64,000 bases of DNA from Pigmentiphaga daeguensis (GTDB lineage: Bacteria > Pseudomonadota > Gammaproteobacteria > Burkholderiales > Burkholderiaceae_B), in NCBI RefSeq assembly GCF_039523035.1, contig NZ_BAAAEN010000012.1:62001-126000 (forward strand), in the 5' to 3' direction. Made by a program: the position numbers and the translations under genes. The notes beneath the pieces are model-generated. The model was not told where the DNA came from. It did not search any database and was given only the letters and a program-made list of their open reading frames with translations. Positions 42,377 through 51,524 of the stretch are shown here, one piece after another; the stretch's first letter is position 1, and the number at the start of each line of letters is the position of its first letter.

Positions 42377-43318
42377 CTACCAGGCGATCTGGCTCATCGG
42401 ATCGCCGTCTTCCTCGCGCCCCACCATCAGTTCTTCCGCGATCTGATCCCGCACCCAGCGGTGCAGAGGACTCAGGTGCGTGCGGACGTGCCAGGCCATC
42501 GCGAACTCGAACTTGGGCAGCGTATAGGGCAGCGGATAGTTCTTGAGCGTGGACATCATGCCGCGCGCCAGCGAGGTCGGAAATACCGAGACGAAGTCCG
42601 TGTTGCGCAGCACGCGCTCGGCCACGAGAAAGCTCGGCACGGACACGACGGTCTGCCGCGACAGTCCCATTTCCTTCAGGATCTCGTCGGTGACGTCGTC
42701 GAACTCCCCGCCCAGGGGCAGCACGATGACGTGACGCATGGCGACGAAGTCCTTGAGCGTCAGTTGCTTCTTCCGGTAGGGGTGATCCCAGCGCATGACG
42801 CAGACGAAGGTCTCGTCGTGCAGCGGGCGCACGTGCAGCCGGTCGGGAAAGGCCGAACGGCGCGAAATGACGAGGTCCACCTGGCCCGAGGCCATGTGCT
42901 GCTCGACGTCCGGCACCGTCGAGCGATTCGCGGTGACGAAGCCTATCTGCACGCCCGGCGCCATATCGGCCAGATTGCCGAACCACTTGGCCAGCCGGCA
43001 CTGGGTCGCATCGTTGGTGCCGATCAGGATGCTGCCCTGCGCGGTCCTGGGATCGAAATGGTCAGGCTGGACGAGCGCCCGGAATCCGTCCAGCAGTTCG
43101 GACAGCCGGGGGGCAAGCTCCAGCGCGCGCGGCGTGGGCGTCATTCCGCGGGCGCCGGGGATCAGCAGCGGATCGTCGAACATGCGCCGCAGCCGCACCA
43201 ACTGCGCGGATACGGCCGGCTGGCTGCTGTTGAGCTTGACCGCCGCCTTCGTGACGTTCAACTCGTTGAGCAGGGTCTCCAGGGTCAGGAGCAGGTTCAG
43301 GTCCACGCGGCCAACCAT
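42377..43318 (-). CDS. LysR-family regulator, NodD/LinR-like
   Basis: 313 residues from ATG 43318. HTH in VDLNLLLTLETLLNELNVTKAAVKLNSSQPAVSAQLVRLR, then an effector domain with TNDATQCRLAKWFGNLADMAPGV and a C-terminal FEFAMAWHVRTH, a pattern shared with NodD- and NahR-type regulators. It is convergent with the hydroxylase and divergent from the DUF4148 gene. A CATAA-N8-TTATG dyad (43316-43333) overlaps its start codon and could be its autoregulatory site. Confidence 0.85.
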   Translation of the reverse strand: MVGRVDLNLLLTLETLLNELNVTKAAVKLNSSQPAVSAQLVRLRRMFDDPLLIPGARGMTPTPRALELAPRLSELLDGFRALVQPDHFDPRTAQGSILIGTNDATQCRLAKWFGNLADMAPGVQIGFVTANRSTVPDVEQHMASGQVDLVISRRSAFPDRLHVRPLHDETFVCVMRWDHPYRKKQLTLKDFVAMRHVIVLPLGGEFDDVTDEILKEMGLSRQTVVSVPSFLVAERVLRNTDFVSVFPTSLARGMMSTLKNYPLPYTLPKFEFAMAWHVRTHLSPLHRWVRDQIAEELMVGREEDGDPMSQIAW

Positions 43319-43333
43319 AATCCAATTCTTATG
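43316..43333. promoter_or_regulatory. LysR-type dyad at regulator start
   Basis: CATAA (43316-43320) and TTATG (43329-43333) separated by 8 bases overlap the LysR start codon at 43318. A similar arrangement places the NahR-like box at the nagR start in this window. Confidence 0.35.
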
Positions 43334-43460
43334 CCAACAATTCGACTTATTGATTTCAATTATGCCTTCAAAAGGCGCATTATTCCTACACGGTCAATCA
43401 AGCAATTAGCACATACCCTTGATTCAGGCTGAAAGATCAACGAGAAAAACGGAGTTCATC

Positions 43461-43781
43461 ATGAAAACCTTTGCATATACCGCCCTGATTGCCGCTTCCC
43501 TTATCGGTGCCGCCGCCCATGCCGACCAGGGCAACAACTACGGCAACGATTTCCCCCCTCCCGGAATCTCGACCACGCATGAACTGACCCGCGCGCAAGT
43601 GCTGGCCGAGCTGGCCGAGGCCAAGGCCCATGGCGGCATCGTCTACGGCCAGGAAGGTTTCCCCTACGAAACGGCCCAGAAGGCCGCGCCGGTCAGCCGC
43701 GCCCAGGTGGTCGAAGAGCTCAAGCGCGCCGAACTGGCTCGCCGCGCGGGCGGCCCGGGCGAATACCCCAACAACCTGTAA
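43461..43781 (+). CDS. Secreted DUF4148 protein
   Basis: 106 residues with GGAG before ATG 43461. Signal peptide MKTFAYTALIAASLIGAAAHA (cleavage near residue 21). The mature part has two copies of the LTRAQVLAELAEAK / VSRAQVVEELKRAE motif typical of DUF4148, a family abundant in Bordetella, Burkholderia and Ralstonia. Function unknown. It precedes the CzcE-like gene by 73 bases; both may be periplasmic metal- or stress-related proteins. Confidence 0.85.
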   Translation: MKTFAYTALIAASLIGAAAHADQGNNYGNDFPPPGISTTHELTRAQVLAELAEAKAHGGIVYGQEGFPYETAQKAAPVSRAQVVEELKRAELARRAGGPGEYPNNL

Positions 43782-43854
43782 GCCACGCCGCGTGCCGGCC
43801 GGGGCCGCATCCCCGGCCAGGCCGCGCGCCTGACCAGATCCTGGAGTTCCCGTC

Positions 43855-44187
43855 ATGAAAGCCCAAGTTTCTTCCTTCGTCGCCGCGGCGTTGATCGGCC
43901 TGGCGGGCGTCTCGGCTCACGCCGCGTCCACCCCGCCGGACCTGCTGGGTTCGCCGGTCACCGTCGAAAGCGCCGAACGCGCCATCGCGTTGAACGACGG
44001 CACGCGCTACGTCAACGTGCAGTACGGCGAAACCGTGCGCTTCGACGTAGACGGCAAGAGTTTCGCCGTGAAGTTCAACGGCATCCGCGGCGCGTTCGAC
44101 CTGAACGACCTGGCGCCCGCCGGCGTGCTGAACCACACCATCAGGGCCTACGTCAGTCCATCCCCCCTGGACGAGCGCGGCCTCTGA
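43855..44187 (+). CDS. CzcE-like periplasmic protein
   Basis: 110 residues. Signal peptide ending SAHA near residue 22. The mature domain contains DGTRYVNVQYGETVRFDVDGKSFAVKFNG, the beta-sandwich element of the CzcE (heavy-metal-binding) family of Cupriavidus and related genera. No metal efflux genes are nearby. A strong terminator follows at 44227. Confidence 0.78.
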   Translation: MKAQVSSFVAAALIGLAGVSAHAASTPPDLLGSPVTVESAERAIALNDGTRYVNVQYGETVRFDVDGKSFAVKFNGIRGAFDLNDLAPAGVLNHTIRAYVSPSPLDERGL

Positions 44188-44226
44188 TTCCCTCCCGCAC
44201 CGCGCCATCCCACCCGGACGGCGCGT

Positions 44227-44258
44227 AGCCCGCAGGCCATACGCCTGCGGGCTTTTTT
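44227..44258 (+). terminator. Rho-independent terminator
   Basis: AGCCCGCAGGC, a short loop, then GCCTGCGGGCT followed by TTTTTT. An 11-base GC-rich stem 39 bases after the CzcE-like stop. It also faces the 3' end of the convergent DUF481 gene. Confidence 0.92.
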
Positions 44259-44269
44259 ACGCCGGGCGG

Positions 44270-45013
44270 CTATTCGAAGCGATAGCCGATATTCGTCAGG
44301 AGCAGGGTGTCCGATTTCTTCACCCCCGGCTGCGGATTGCTCATGTACCGGTTCGACAGCGTGACCTTGAGCTCGATCTTCTTGGTGATGGACGTGGTGA
44401 TGCCCGCGTCGAACTGGATGCGGTACTCGCCGCCGTGGCTGATGTTGGGGTAGAGCGCCAGGCGCTGGTTGAGCGAGGTCGTGTCCGAGATCATGTGGGT
44501 GGATTCTTCCCCCAGCAGCAGTTCGGTCGAGTTGCGGGTTTCGGTGGTGAAGCGCTCGTGGTTATACGCCAGGCCCGTGAAGAGGTCGAAGACGGTCTTC
44601 TCGGTCTTGATGATGTGCCGCCCGACACCGGCCGCGGCCACGCCGCGCATGTCCAGTTCCTGCAGCTTGTCGTGCTCGATGTCCAGCGAGCCGAAGCCGA
44701 AGGTCCGGTCGGTGATGTCGCGGTCGTACTTGCCGCCCATGCGCAGCAGGTTGGCGGTTTCGCTGCTGCTGCCGTTTTCCTTCTTGGTGCCGTAGAGCGC
44801 GGTCAGTGTGAAGTTCAGGCGGTCCCGGTCCGTGGCCCGCCCCGCGTTGGCGCCCAGGTTGAACGACGTGGAGTCGGTGTTGCCGGAAGCCAGGCTGGCG
44901 CCGGCGTTGATGGAGCCGCGCCACTTGCCGTCGGTCTTCAGCGGAGCCTGCGCCCAGGCTGGCGCGGCTGCGAGGGCGAGGGCGAGGGGGGCGATATGTC
45001 GGGTCTTGAACAT
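44270..45013 (-). CDS. DUF481 outer-membrane beta-barrel protein
   Basis: 247 residues, signal peptide (LALALAAAPAWAQ, cleavage near residue 21). Alternating amphipathic strands such as INAGASLASGNTDSTSFNLGANAG and a C-terminal aromatic residue pattern (IGYRFE) indicate an outer-membrane barrel of DUF481 (YdiY-like, salt- or acid-inducible in some species). Convergent with the CzcE-like gene across the terminator at 44227. Confidence 0.85.
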   Translation of the reverse strand: MFKTRHIAPLALALAAAPAWAQAPLKTDGKWRGSINAGASLASGNTDSTSFNLGANAGRATDRDRLNFTLTALYGTKKENGSSSETANLLRMGGKYDRDITDRTFGFGSLDIEHDKLQELDMRGVAAAGVGRHIIKTEKTVFDLFTGLAYNHERFTTETRNSTELLLGEESTHMISDTTSLNQRLALYPNISHGGEYRIQFDAGITTSITKKIELKVTLSNRYMSNPQPGVKKSDTLLLTNIGYRFE

Positions 45014-45307
45014 CGATGCGTTCTCCTTATTGCACCTGGCCGCATGGCGGGCATGCGGCGGGACATCCTCAATGACGGGTTGCCATTCGGAGTGGGGTTG
45101 GACGAGTCCGCGGCCGGCAGCGGCGGGGGCTCGAGGGGAATGCGTCGCGAGACGCGGTCGGATACGGAAGCGCGGCGCGGCCGCGTTCCGGGTGGGGCGT
45201 GCCGCAAGCTGGGCGCGCCGCCTGGGCGACGATGCGCCCAGCCATCACCTTACACCGCGCATGTGGCCGGTGCCAACGTAGAATGGCGTGATCGCTCATT
45301 CCGGCGT
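45014..45307. other. Intergenic interval with no feature recognised
   Basis: 294 bases between the divergent DUF481 and MscS genes. It must hold both promoters. I found no convincing dyad, terminator or small gene in it. Confidence 0.5.
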
Positions 45308-46177
45308 ATGCCTTTTCGTTTCATGGATGTCATCGTTTCGCTCTGGGACCGGCTGGTGGCGTGGTTCACCGCCTCCGATACTCCCGCCCAACTGGTGGTG
45401 TCGCTGGTGGTGCTGCTTGCCGCCATGTTCGCCACGCGCGCCACCACGCGCTATTACCGGGGCAAGGGCTCGGGCTCGACCGAAGAGCGCCGCACCAGCT
45501 ACCTGACCGTGCGCAACTCCATCGTCATCGTGACGATGCTGCTGATGCTGTTCATCTGGGGCGGCCAGCTGCGCCATTTCGCGCTGTCGGTGGCGGCGCT
45601 GGCGGCGGCGGTGGCCATCGCCAGCAAGGAATACGTGATGAGCGCCCTGGGCTCGCTGATGCGCGCGACCCAGCGGACCTACTCGGTGGGCGACGTGATC
45701 GAGATCAGCGGCATGAAGGGCGAGGTGCTGACCATCGACCTGTTCACCACCGCGCTGCTGGAGCAGACGTCGTCGGGCCTGGTCACGGGCCGGGTCTGCC
45801 GCTTCCCCAACATGATGCTGCTGCTCAACCCCGTGCGCACGATCTCGGCCATGGGCACCTTCGTGCTGGAGTCGGTGCGGGTGCCGCTGGAGCCGGGGGA
45901 CGACATTCCCGCGGCCCAGGAGAGGCTGCTGCGGGCGGGCAGGGAGGTGTGCGAACCCTGGCTGGAACAGGCCGACGTGCACTTCCGCCATATCGAGGGC
46001 GCCTACCTGATCGCGCTGCCCGCCAGCGAGCCCCTGGCCGTGATCGAGCCCGTGGACCCCAAGCGGCTGGACGTGGTGCTGCGTTTTCCCTGCCCCAGCA
46101 ACCGGCGCGTGCGCACGGGCCAGGAAGTGCTGGTCCACTACTACCGGCAGTTGCAGGACCAGGCGGCGAAGGGCTGA
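45308..46177 (+). CDS. MscS-family mechanosensitive channel
   Basis: 289 residues from ATG 45308 (ATG 45323 also in frame). Transmembrane helices about residues 25-45 (QLVVSLVVLLAAMFATRA), 70-85 and 90-115 (the pore-lining helix LSVAALAAAVAIASKEYVMSALG), then the cytoplasmic beta domain (YSVGDVIEI, GEVLTIDLFTTAL, FPNMMLL). Opens on hypo-osmotic shock in family members. Short version of MscS, not a long MscK type. Upstream of the UbiH-type gene by 41 bases. Confidence 0.85.
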   Translation: MPFRFMDVIVSLWDRLVAWFTASDTPAQLVVSLVVLLAAMFATRATTRYYRGKGSGSTEERRTSYLTVRNSIVIVTMLLMLFIWGGQLRHFALSVAALAAAVAIASKEYVMSALGSLMRATQRTYSVGDVIEISGMKGEVLTIDLFTTALLEQTSSGLVTGRVCRFPNMMLLLNPVRTISAMGTFVLESVRVPLEPGDDIPAAQERLLRAGREVCEPWLEQADVHFRHIEGAYLIALPASEPLAVIEPVDPKRLDVVLRFPCPSNRRVRTGQEVLVHYYRQLQDQAAKG

Positions 46178-46218
46178 GCCCGGCGCTGTACACTGGCGCC
46201 TGTAGCGTCGTTCCCGTC

Positions 46219-47457
46219 ATGACCCAAGCCCATTCTTCCCAAGCGGACATCCTCGTCGTCGGCACCGGCATCGCCGGGCTGGCCGCCGCGCTCGCGCTGG
46301 CCCGCCAGGGGCTGCGCGTGGGCCTGCTCGGGCCGCGCGCGCCGCTGCCGGCGCCCGAGGCGGACCGCTTCGATCCGCGCGTCTACGCGCTGTCGCCGGC
46401 CAGCCGCGACCTGCTGGCGGACCTCGGGATCTGGGATGCCCTGCCCGCCGAGCGCATCACCGGCGTGCGGCGCATGGAAATCCTGGGCGATCGGCCGGCC
46501 TTGGGCGACCAACCGGGGCGGCTGGACCTGTCGGCGTGGCAGGCCGGTTGCGACCACCTGGCCTGGATCGCCGAGTCGCGCGAACTGGAGCGGGTATTGC
46601 GGCAGGCCGTGCAATGGTCTGGCATACGCTGGACTACGGAAGATTTCGTCGGGCTCGAGGCCGGGCGCGATGGCGAAGGGGTGACGCTGCGGACCTCCGG
46701 CGGCCAGGCGCTACGGGCGCGGCTGGCGGTGGCGGCCGACGGCGCCGACTCGAAGCTGCGCGAGGCCGCCGGGCTCGCCGCGCAGCGATCGGCCTACGGG
46801 GCGACAGGCGTGGTCGTGCACCTGGGCGCGGAGCTGCCCCACCAGGAATGCGCCTGCCAATGGTTCACGCCCGACGGCATCCTGGCCCTGCTGCCCATGC
46901 CCGATACCCGGGATGGGCCGCAGGTCTCGATGGTGTGGTCGATGCCGGGCGCGCAGGCCGCCGCCTTGCTGGCGATGCCCGAGCCGGACCGCGCACAGGC
47001 GCTGGAGGCCCGCCTGGCCGCGGCCACCGGAGGCCGGCTGGGCGCGCTGCGCGTGCGCAGTCCGCTGTTCGGCTTTCCGCTGGTCCTGCAGCATTGTCCC
47101 CAGCTTGCCCACCGGGGCGTGGTCCTGCTGGGCGATGCCGCGCATGTCGTGCATCCGCTGGCCGGCCAGGGGCTGAACCTGGGACTGGGGGACGTGAAGG
47201 CGCTGGCGCAGGTGCTGGGAGGCCGCGAGCCGTTCCGCGCCGTCGACGATCCGCGCCTGCTGCGCCGCTACGAACGGGCGCGCGCGGAGCCGCTGCTGGC
47301 CATGCGTACCGTCACCGACGGGCTGTTCCATCTGTTCGGCGCCCAGGCTGCGCCGGTCGCATGGCTGCGCAACGCCGGGCTGGATCTGGTGAACCGCATG
47401 CCCCTGCTCAAGCGTATGCTGGTGAATGGCGCTTCGGGTACAGGAACTCGCGCCTGA
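46219..47457 (+). CDS. UbiH/VisC-family FAD monooxygenase (ubiquinone biosynthesis type)
   Basis: 412 residues. FAD motif VVGTGIAGLAAALALARQG, DG motif AADGADSKLREAAG, and the family signature GDAAHVVHPLAGQGLNLGLGD. The layout matches UbiH, UbiF and UbiI hydroxylases of the ubiquinone ring; which of these cannot be told. Followed 33 bases later by a dsbC-type gene in the same direction, an arrangement found in several beta-proteobacteria. Confidence 0.88.
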   Translation: MTQAHSSQADILVVGTGIAGLAAALALARQGLRVGLLGPRAPLPAPEADRFDPRVYALSPASRDLLADLGIWDALPAERITGVRRMEILGDRPALGDQPGRLDLSAWQAGCDHLAWIAESRELERVLRQAVQWSGIRWTTEDFVGLEAGRDGEGVTLRTSGGQALRARLAVAADGADSKLREAAGLAAQRSAYGATGVVVHLGAELPHQECACQWFTPDGILALLPMPDTRDGPQVSMVWSMPGAQAAALLAMPEPDRAQALEARLAAATGGRLGALRVRSPLFGFPLVLQHCPQLAHRGVVLLGDAAHVVHPLAGQGLNLGLGDVKALAQVLGGREPFRAVDDPRLLRRYERARAEPLLAMRTVTDGLFHLFGAQAAPVAWLRNAGLDLVNRMPLLKRMLVNGASGTGTRA

Positions 47458-47490
47458 CGGGCGCGGTCCGACTGTTGTCTAGGAGATTCG

Positions 47491-48231
47491 ATGAAACGCA
47501 TGCTGACTTCCCTGTTGCTGACCGCGGCCATGGCCGCGCCCGTGTCCATGGCGTGGGCGCAAGCGGGCGCCAAGGGCGCTCCCACGACCGAGGAGGCGGT
47601 CAAGCAGCGCTTCGTGCAGCGTTTCGGCGAGGTAGGCGTCGAGGGCGTGTCGCGCACCCCCTACGGCTTGTACGAGGTGCGCATCGGCGGCGAGCTGGTC
47701 TACACCGACGAGAAGGTCAGCTTCGTGCTGGACGGCAACCTGATCGACGCCTCGACCCGCAAGAACGTGACGCGCGAGCGCAAGGAACAACTGCTGGCCG
47801 TGAAGTTCGACGAGCTGCCGCTGAACCTGGCCATCAAGCAGGTGCGCGGCAACGGCTCGCGGCGCATCGCGTTGTTCGAGGACCCCAACTGCGGCTATTG
47901 CAAGCAGCTGCGCCGTTCGATGGAAGGCATCGACAACGTCACCATCTACACCTTCCTTTATCCCATCCTGTCGCCCGACTCCACCGTCAAGTCGCAGGCG
48001 GTGTGGTGCGCGCCGGACAAGGGCAAGGCCTGGGACGAATGGATGCTGAACGGCAAGGCGCCCAAGGCCGGCACCTGCGACGCGCCGCTCAAGGAATTGC
48101 TGGCCCTGGGCAAGAAACTGCAAGTTACCGGCACCCCCACCATCATCTTCGGCGACGACACCCGGGTGGGAGGCGCGATTCCCGCCGACCGGCTGCGCCA
48201 GAAGCTCGATTCCCTGGGCAAGCCCAGCTGA
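47491..48231 (+). CDS. dsbC: DsbC-type thiol:disulfide interchange protein
   Basis: 246 residues, ATG 47491 after AGGAG. Signal peptide (LLLTAAMAAPVSMAWA, cleaved near residue 24). N-terminal dimerisation domain, then a thioredoxin domain with the active-site C134-G-Y-C137, cis-proline loop VTGTPTII and a second structural Cys pair (VWC and GTC). Shuffles wrong disulfides in the periplasm. Confidence 0.92.
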   Translation: MKRMLTSLLLTAAMAAPVSMAWAQAGAKGAPTTEEAVKQRFVQRFGEVGVEGVSRTPYGLYEVRIGGELVYTDEKVSFVLDGNLIDASTRKNVTRERKEQLLAVKFDELPLNLAIKQVRGNGSRRIALFEDPNCGYCKQLRRSMEGIDNVTIYTFLYPILSPDSTVKSQAVWCAPDKGKAWDEWMLNGKAPKAGTCDAPLKELLALGKKLQVTGTPTIIFGDDTRVGGAIPADRLRQKLDSLGKPS

Positions 48232-48244
48232 AGCCCGGACGTGC

Positions 48245-49216
48245 TCAATTGGGCCGCAGGCCCGCCTTGGCGATGAACCGGGTCCAGGTGTCCAGCTCGG
48301 ACCGGATCAGCGTCCCGAACTCGGCCGAGGTGTGAGGGTCGGCGGGCGTCATGCCCAGTTCACGGACCTGCCTGAGCACCTCGGGCTGCGCCATGATCCG
48401 GGCCAGCTCGTCATGCCATTTGGCGATCACCGCGGCCGGCGTGCCGGCGGGAGCCACCAGGCCTTCCCATTCCTTCATCCTGAAACCGCGCACGCCGCTT
48501 TCCTCCAGCGTGGGGACATCGGGCAGCGTGGCCAGGCGAGTGGGGCTGGTCACCGCCAGCGCGCGCAGCTTGCCGGCCTTGACCAGCGGCACGGCCACCG
48601 ACGAGGTGGCGAACATGGCCGAGACGTCGCCCGACAGCAGGCCCTGCACCGCTTCGGCCGGCCCCTTGTAGGGCACGTGCAGCATCTCGGCACCGACGAA
48701 CTGCGCGAAGCCTTCGCCGATCAGGTGCGCCGGGGAGCCGTTGCCGCCCGATGCGTACGTCACGGCGCCCCGCGCGCCCTTGGCCCGCGCGATCAACTGG
48801 TCCAGCGTGGCGATGTCCGATCCCTGGGGCACGGCCAGCACGTTGTAGATCCAGACCAGGTTGGAGATGGGCGCGAAGGCGTTGGCGGTGTCGTAGGGCA
48901 CCTTGCCGAACAGCGCGGGTAGCACCGTGTGGGTCAGGAACATCATGCCCATGGTGTAGCCGTCGGGCTGGGCCTGCGCCACGGCGGCCAGCCCTATCAT
49001 GCCGGTGGCCCCGGGCCGGTTCTCGACCACCACGGGCTGGTGCCAGGCCGCCTGCAGGCGTTCGCCCACCAGGCGCGCCAGCACGTCGGGCGGGCTGCCC
49101 GGCGGCAGGGGGACGATGATGCGCATCGGCCGGGACGGGTAGTCCTGGGCACAGGCCGGGCCCGAGGCCAGGGCGGTCGTCAGCAGGGCCGCGAATACGC
49201 TACGTAACGGGGGCAT
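48245..49216 (-). CDS. Bug-family transporter receptor
   Basis: 323 residues. Signal peptide (VFAALLTTALASGPACAQ, cleavage near residue 23). Landmarks RIIVPLPPGSPPD, VVENRPGATG, AQAQPDGYT and LPDVPTLEESGVRG. It is the last gene of the sulfatase-cupin-Bug operon (minus strand), 36 bases after the cupin stop. The ligand is probably a sulfate ester or the aromatic acid it yields. Confidence 0.92.
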   Translation of the reverse strand: MPPLRSVFAALLTTALASGPACAQDYPSRPMRIIVPLPPGSPPDVLARLVGERLQAAWHQPVVVENRPGATGMIGLAAVAQAQPDGYTMGMMFLTHTVLPALFGKVPYDTANAFAPISNLVWIYNVLAVPQGSDIATLDQLIARAKGARGAVTYASGGNGSPAHLIGEGFAQFVGAEMLHVPYKGPAEAVQGLLSGDVSAMFATSSVAVPLVKAGKLRALAVTSPTRLATLPDVPTLEESGVRGFRMKEWEGLVAPAGTPAAVIAKWHDELARIMAQPEVLRQVRELGMTPADPHTSAEFGTLIRSELDTWTRFIAKAGLRPN

Positions 49217-49252
49217 GGCTGGACACTCCGTGGAAGAGGCAACCGGGCGGTC

Positions 49253-49705
49253 TCAGGCGGCGGCCGAGACCGGGGGCAGGAAGACGACGCCGTACTCGCG
49301 CGCCGTCTGCACGACCTCGGCGGGGTTCGACATATTGTGGATGCGCTGGTAGAGCTCGACCAGCCTGCCCGACGGGGCGGCCCAGAACAGCGCCGTCGCG
49401 GGAGCGCCGGAGTTGTTGTAGAAGGCATGCGGGATGCCGCGCGGCATGCGCACCAGGTCGCCCGCGCCGGCGCTCTGCTGCCGGCCGTCCAGGATGAGAT
49501 CGATGCGGCCCGACAGCACGAAGATGTACTCGTCCTGGTGGGGATGCACGTGCGGCGGCACGAAGGTCTCGATCGGGAAGGTGGCGTGCCACGAGAAGCT
49601 GTCCTCGGACATCTGCTTGGGCACGTACACCTGGCCAAGGATGTTCCACGACACGCCGTCGATGCCGGTATGGGCGCGGGTGATGTCGGGCGTTTCGTTC
49701 CTCAT
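49253..49705 (-). CDS. Cupin-domain protein
   Basis: 150 residues. Cupin motif 1 as PPHVHPHQDEYIFVLSGRI (metal histidines and glutamate) and motif 2 as MPRGIPHAFYNNSG. Its start overlaps the sulfatase stop by 4 bases (ATGA), so the two are co-translated. Small cupins beside catabolic genes may be dioxygenases, isomerases or binding proteins; the role is open. Confidence 0.85.
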   Translation of the reverse strand: MRNETPDITRAHTGIDGVSWNILGQVYVPKQMSEDSFSWHATFPIETFVPPHVHPHQDEYIFVLSGRIDLILDGRQQSAGAGDLVRMPRGIPHAFYNNSGAPATALFWAAPSGRLVELYQRIHNMSNPAEVVQTAREYGVVFLPPVSAAA

Positions 49706-51405
49706 TGCGGGACTCCTTGCTTGCCCGTCAGGCGATCGAGGGTCGATTTGACGAGCGGGTTGGTGGACGAGAACCGGGGCTTGAAGGATTGCCGGGCGCG
49801 GGCCAGGTCGTCCTCGTCCCAGTAGCCGATCAGGATGCCGCCCTCGGAGATGCGCGGCTGGACTTCCACCGATTCGATCGCGGCGTCCGGCACGGTCACG
49901 CGCTGGCGGGGCCGCAGCGCCCAGCGGAACAGGGCCTCGTGCAGGCGCCGCCGCGCCTGCTCGTGCTCGGGCGCCTGGGAGGCGCCCAGGTCCACGAACT
50001 CGTCGGGGTCGGACGCGAGATCGAACAGCATGGGCCGGTAGCCCTCGAACAGCACGTATTTCCAGCGCCCGTCGAAGATCATGCGCATCCAGGCGTCGCG
50101 CGGAGCGGTGCCCAGTTCGATGCGGGCGTCCTGGAATGCGTAGTCGTACTCGCACACCACTTCCCGCCGCCAGTCGGCCGGGCGCCGGCCGAACAGCAGC
50201 GGGCGCAGCGAGCGGCCGTCCATGACGTGCGGCACCGGCGCGCCGCCGCAGACATCGAGGAAAGTGGGCGCGATATCCACCGCCTCGATCAGGTCGGTGC
50301 AGCGCGAGCCGCGGGTGGCGTCGGCGCGCGCGTCGGGATCGTAGACGATGAGCGGAACCCGGATGACGGGCTCGTGGAAGAGATCCTTTTCCCCCATCCA
50401 GTGGTCGCCCAGGTAGTCGCCGTGGTCGGAGGTGAACACGATCATGGTCGTATCCATCAGGCCGGCTGCTTCCATGAACGAGAACAGCACCCCCATCTGG
50501 TCGTCGATCTGCTTGATCAATCCCATGTAGGCGGGAATCACCGCCTCGCGCACGCCGTCCTGCGAGAAGGTCCGCGACACCCGGTGCCTCATCATGGCGG
50601 CATATACCGGATGCGGATCCTGGCGCTCGGCCTCGCTGCGCACCACCGGCGCCACATCCTCCGGACCGTACATCGAAGCGTAGGGCTTGGGCACGATGTA
50701 GGGCCAGTGCGGCTTGATGTACGACAGGTGCAGGCACCAGGGCTGGTCGCCGGCCTCCCGCATGAAGTCCATGGCCCGCCGGGTCATGTAGGGGGTTTCG
50801 GAGTGCTGCTCGGGCACGCGCGCGGGCAGCCGCGAGTACTTCAGGAACCAGCCCGAGCGCGCCTGTCCGTCGCTGTCGGTGCCGGTGTTGGCCCAGGCCT
50901 CCCAGGGGTTGTCGCCGTCGCAGCCGTTGCGCCGCAGGTAGTCGTTGTAGGCGGGGTCGGGGTCGTGGCCCGAGTAGGGGTGGATGCCGTCATCGCGTTC
51001 GTAGGGGTCGAAGCCGCATTCGCCGATCCGCACGCCTACCGTCGAATCGGGGTCTATGCCCAGGCGGGACATGCCGGCAAGGTCGGCCCGCATGTGCGTC
51101 TTCCCGACCAGCACCGAGCGCACGCCCAGCGGCCGCAGGTGATCGCCTATGGTCATCTCGCCGGCCTTGAGCGGCACGAAGTTCCAGCTGGCGCCGTGGG
51201 CCTGGACATAGCGTCCGGTGTAGTAGCTCATGCGCGACGGGCCGCAGACCGGCGACTGCACGTAGGCCCGCTCGAACAGCACGCCGCGCGCGGCGAGGCG
51301 GTCCAGGTAGGGGGTCATCAGGCGTGGGTGCCCATAGCACGACAGGTAGTCGGCCCTGAGCTGGTCGCACATGATGAAGAGAATGTTCTTCACGCGCTTG
51401 GACAA
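49702..51405 (-). CDS. Sulfatase of the alkaline phosphatase superfamily
   Basis: 567 residues. Metal-binding CDQLRADY near 13-20 and FTSDHGDYLGDHWMGEKD in the core; the modified-residue motif is C54-x-P-S-R58 (VCGPSRMSYYTGR), where C54 would be turned into formylglycine. Hydrolyses a sulfate (or phosphonate monoester) ester. No signal peptide is visible, so it is likely cytoplasmic. No formylglycine-generating enzyme is encoded nearby. Divergent from the LysR gene at 51525. Confidence 0.9.
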   Translation of the reverse strand: MSKRVKNILFIMCDQLRADYLSCYGHPRLMTPYLDRLAARGVLFERAYVQSPVCGPSRMSYYTGRYVQAHGASWNFVPLKAGEMTIGDHLRPLGVRSVLVGKTHMRADLAGMSRLGIDPDSTVGVRIGECGFDPYERDDGIHPYSGHDPDPAYNDYLRRNGCDGDNPWEAWANTGTDSDGQARSGWFLKYSRLPARVPEQHSETPYMTRRAMDFMREAGDQPWCLHLSYIKPHWPYIVPKPYASMYGPEDVAPVVRSEAERQDPHPVYAAMMRHRVSRTFSQDGVREAVIPAYMGLIKQIDDQMGVLFSFMEAAGLMDTTMIVFTSDHGDYLGDHWMGEKDLFHEPVIRVPLIVYDPDARADATRGSRCTDLIEAVDIAPTFLDVCGGAPVPHVMDGRSLRPLLFGRRPADWRREVVCEYDYAFQDARIELGTAPRDAWMRMIFDGRWKYVLFEGYRPMLFDLASDPDEFVDLGASQAPEHEQARRRLHEALFRWALRPRQRVTVPDAAIESVEVQPRISEGGILIGYWDEDDLARARQSFKPRFSSTNPLVKSTLDRLTGKQGVPQ

Positions 51406-51524
51406 TTGCGCCTCCGGGAGTAAGGTTTGGCCGTGCTCGTTACGGGCAATCCTAGGCCGCGCCGCGCGGACATGCTCTTCGCTTTTTTTGATATCGATTA
51501 CTTGGGGTTATCACCCTCCGGACG

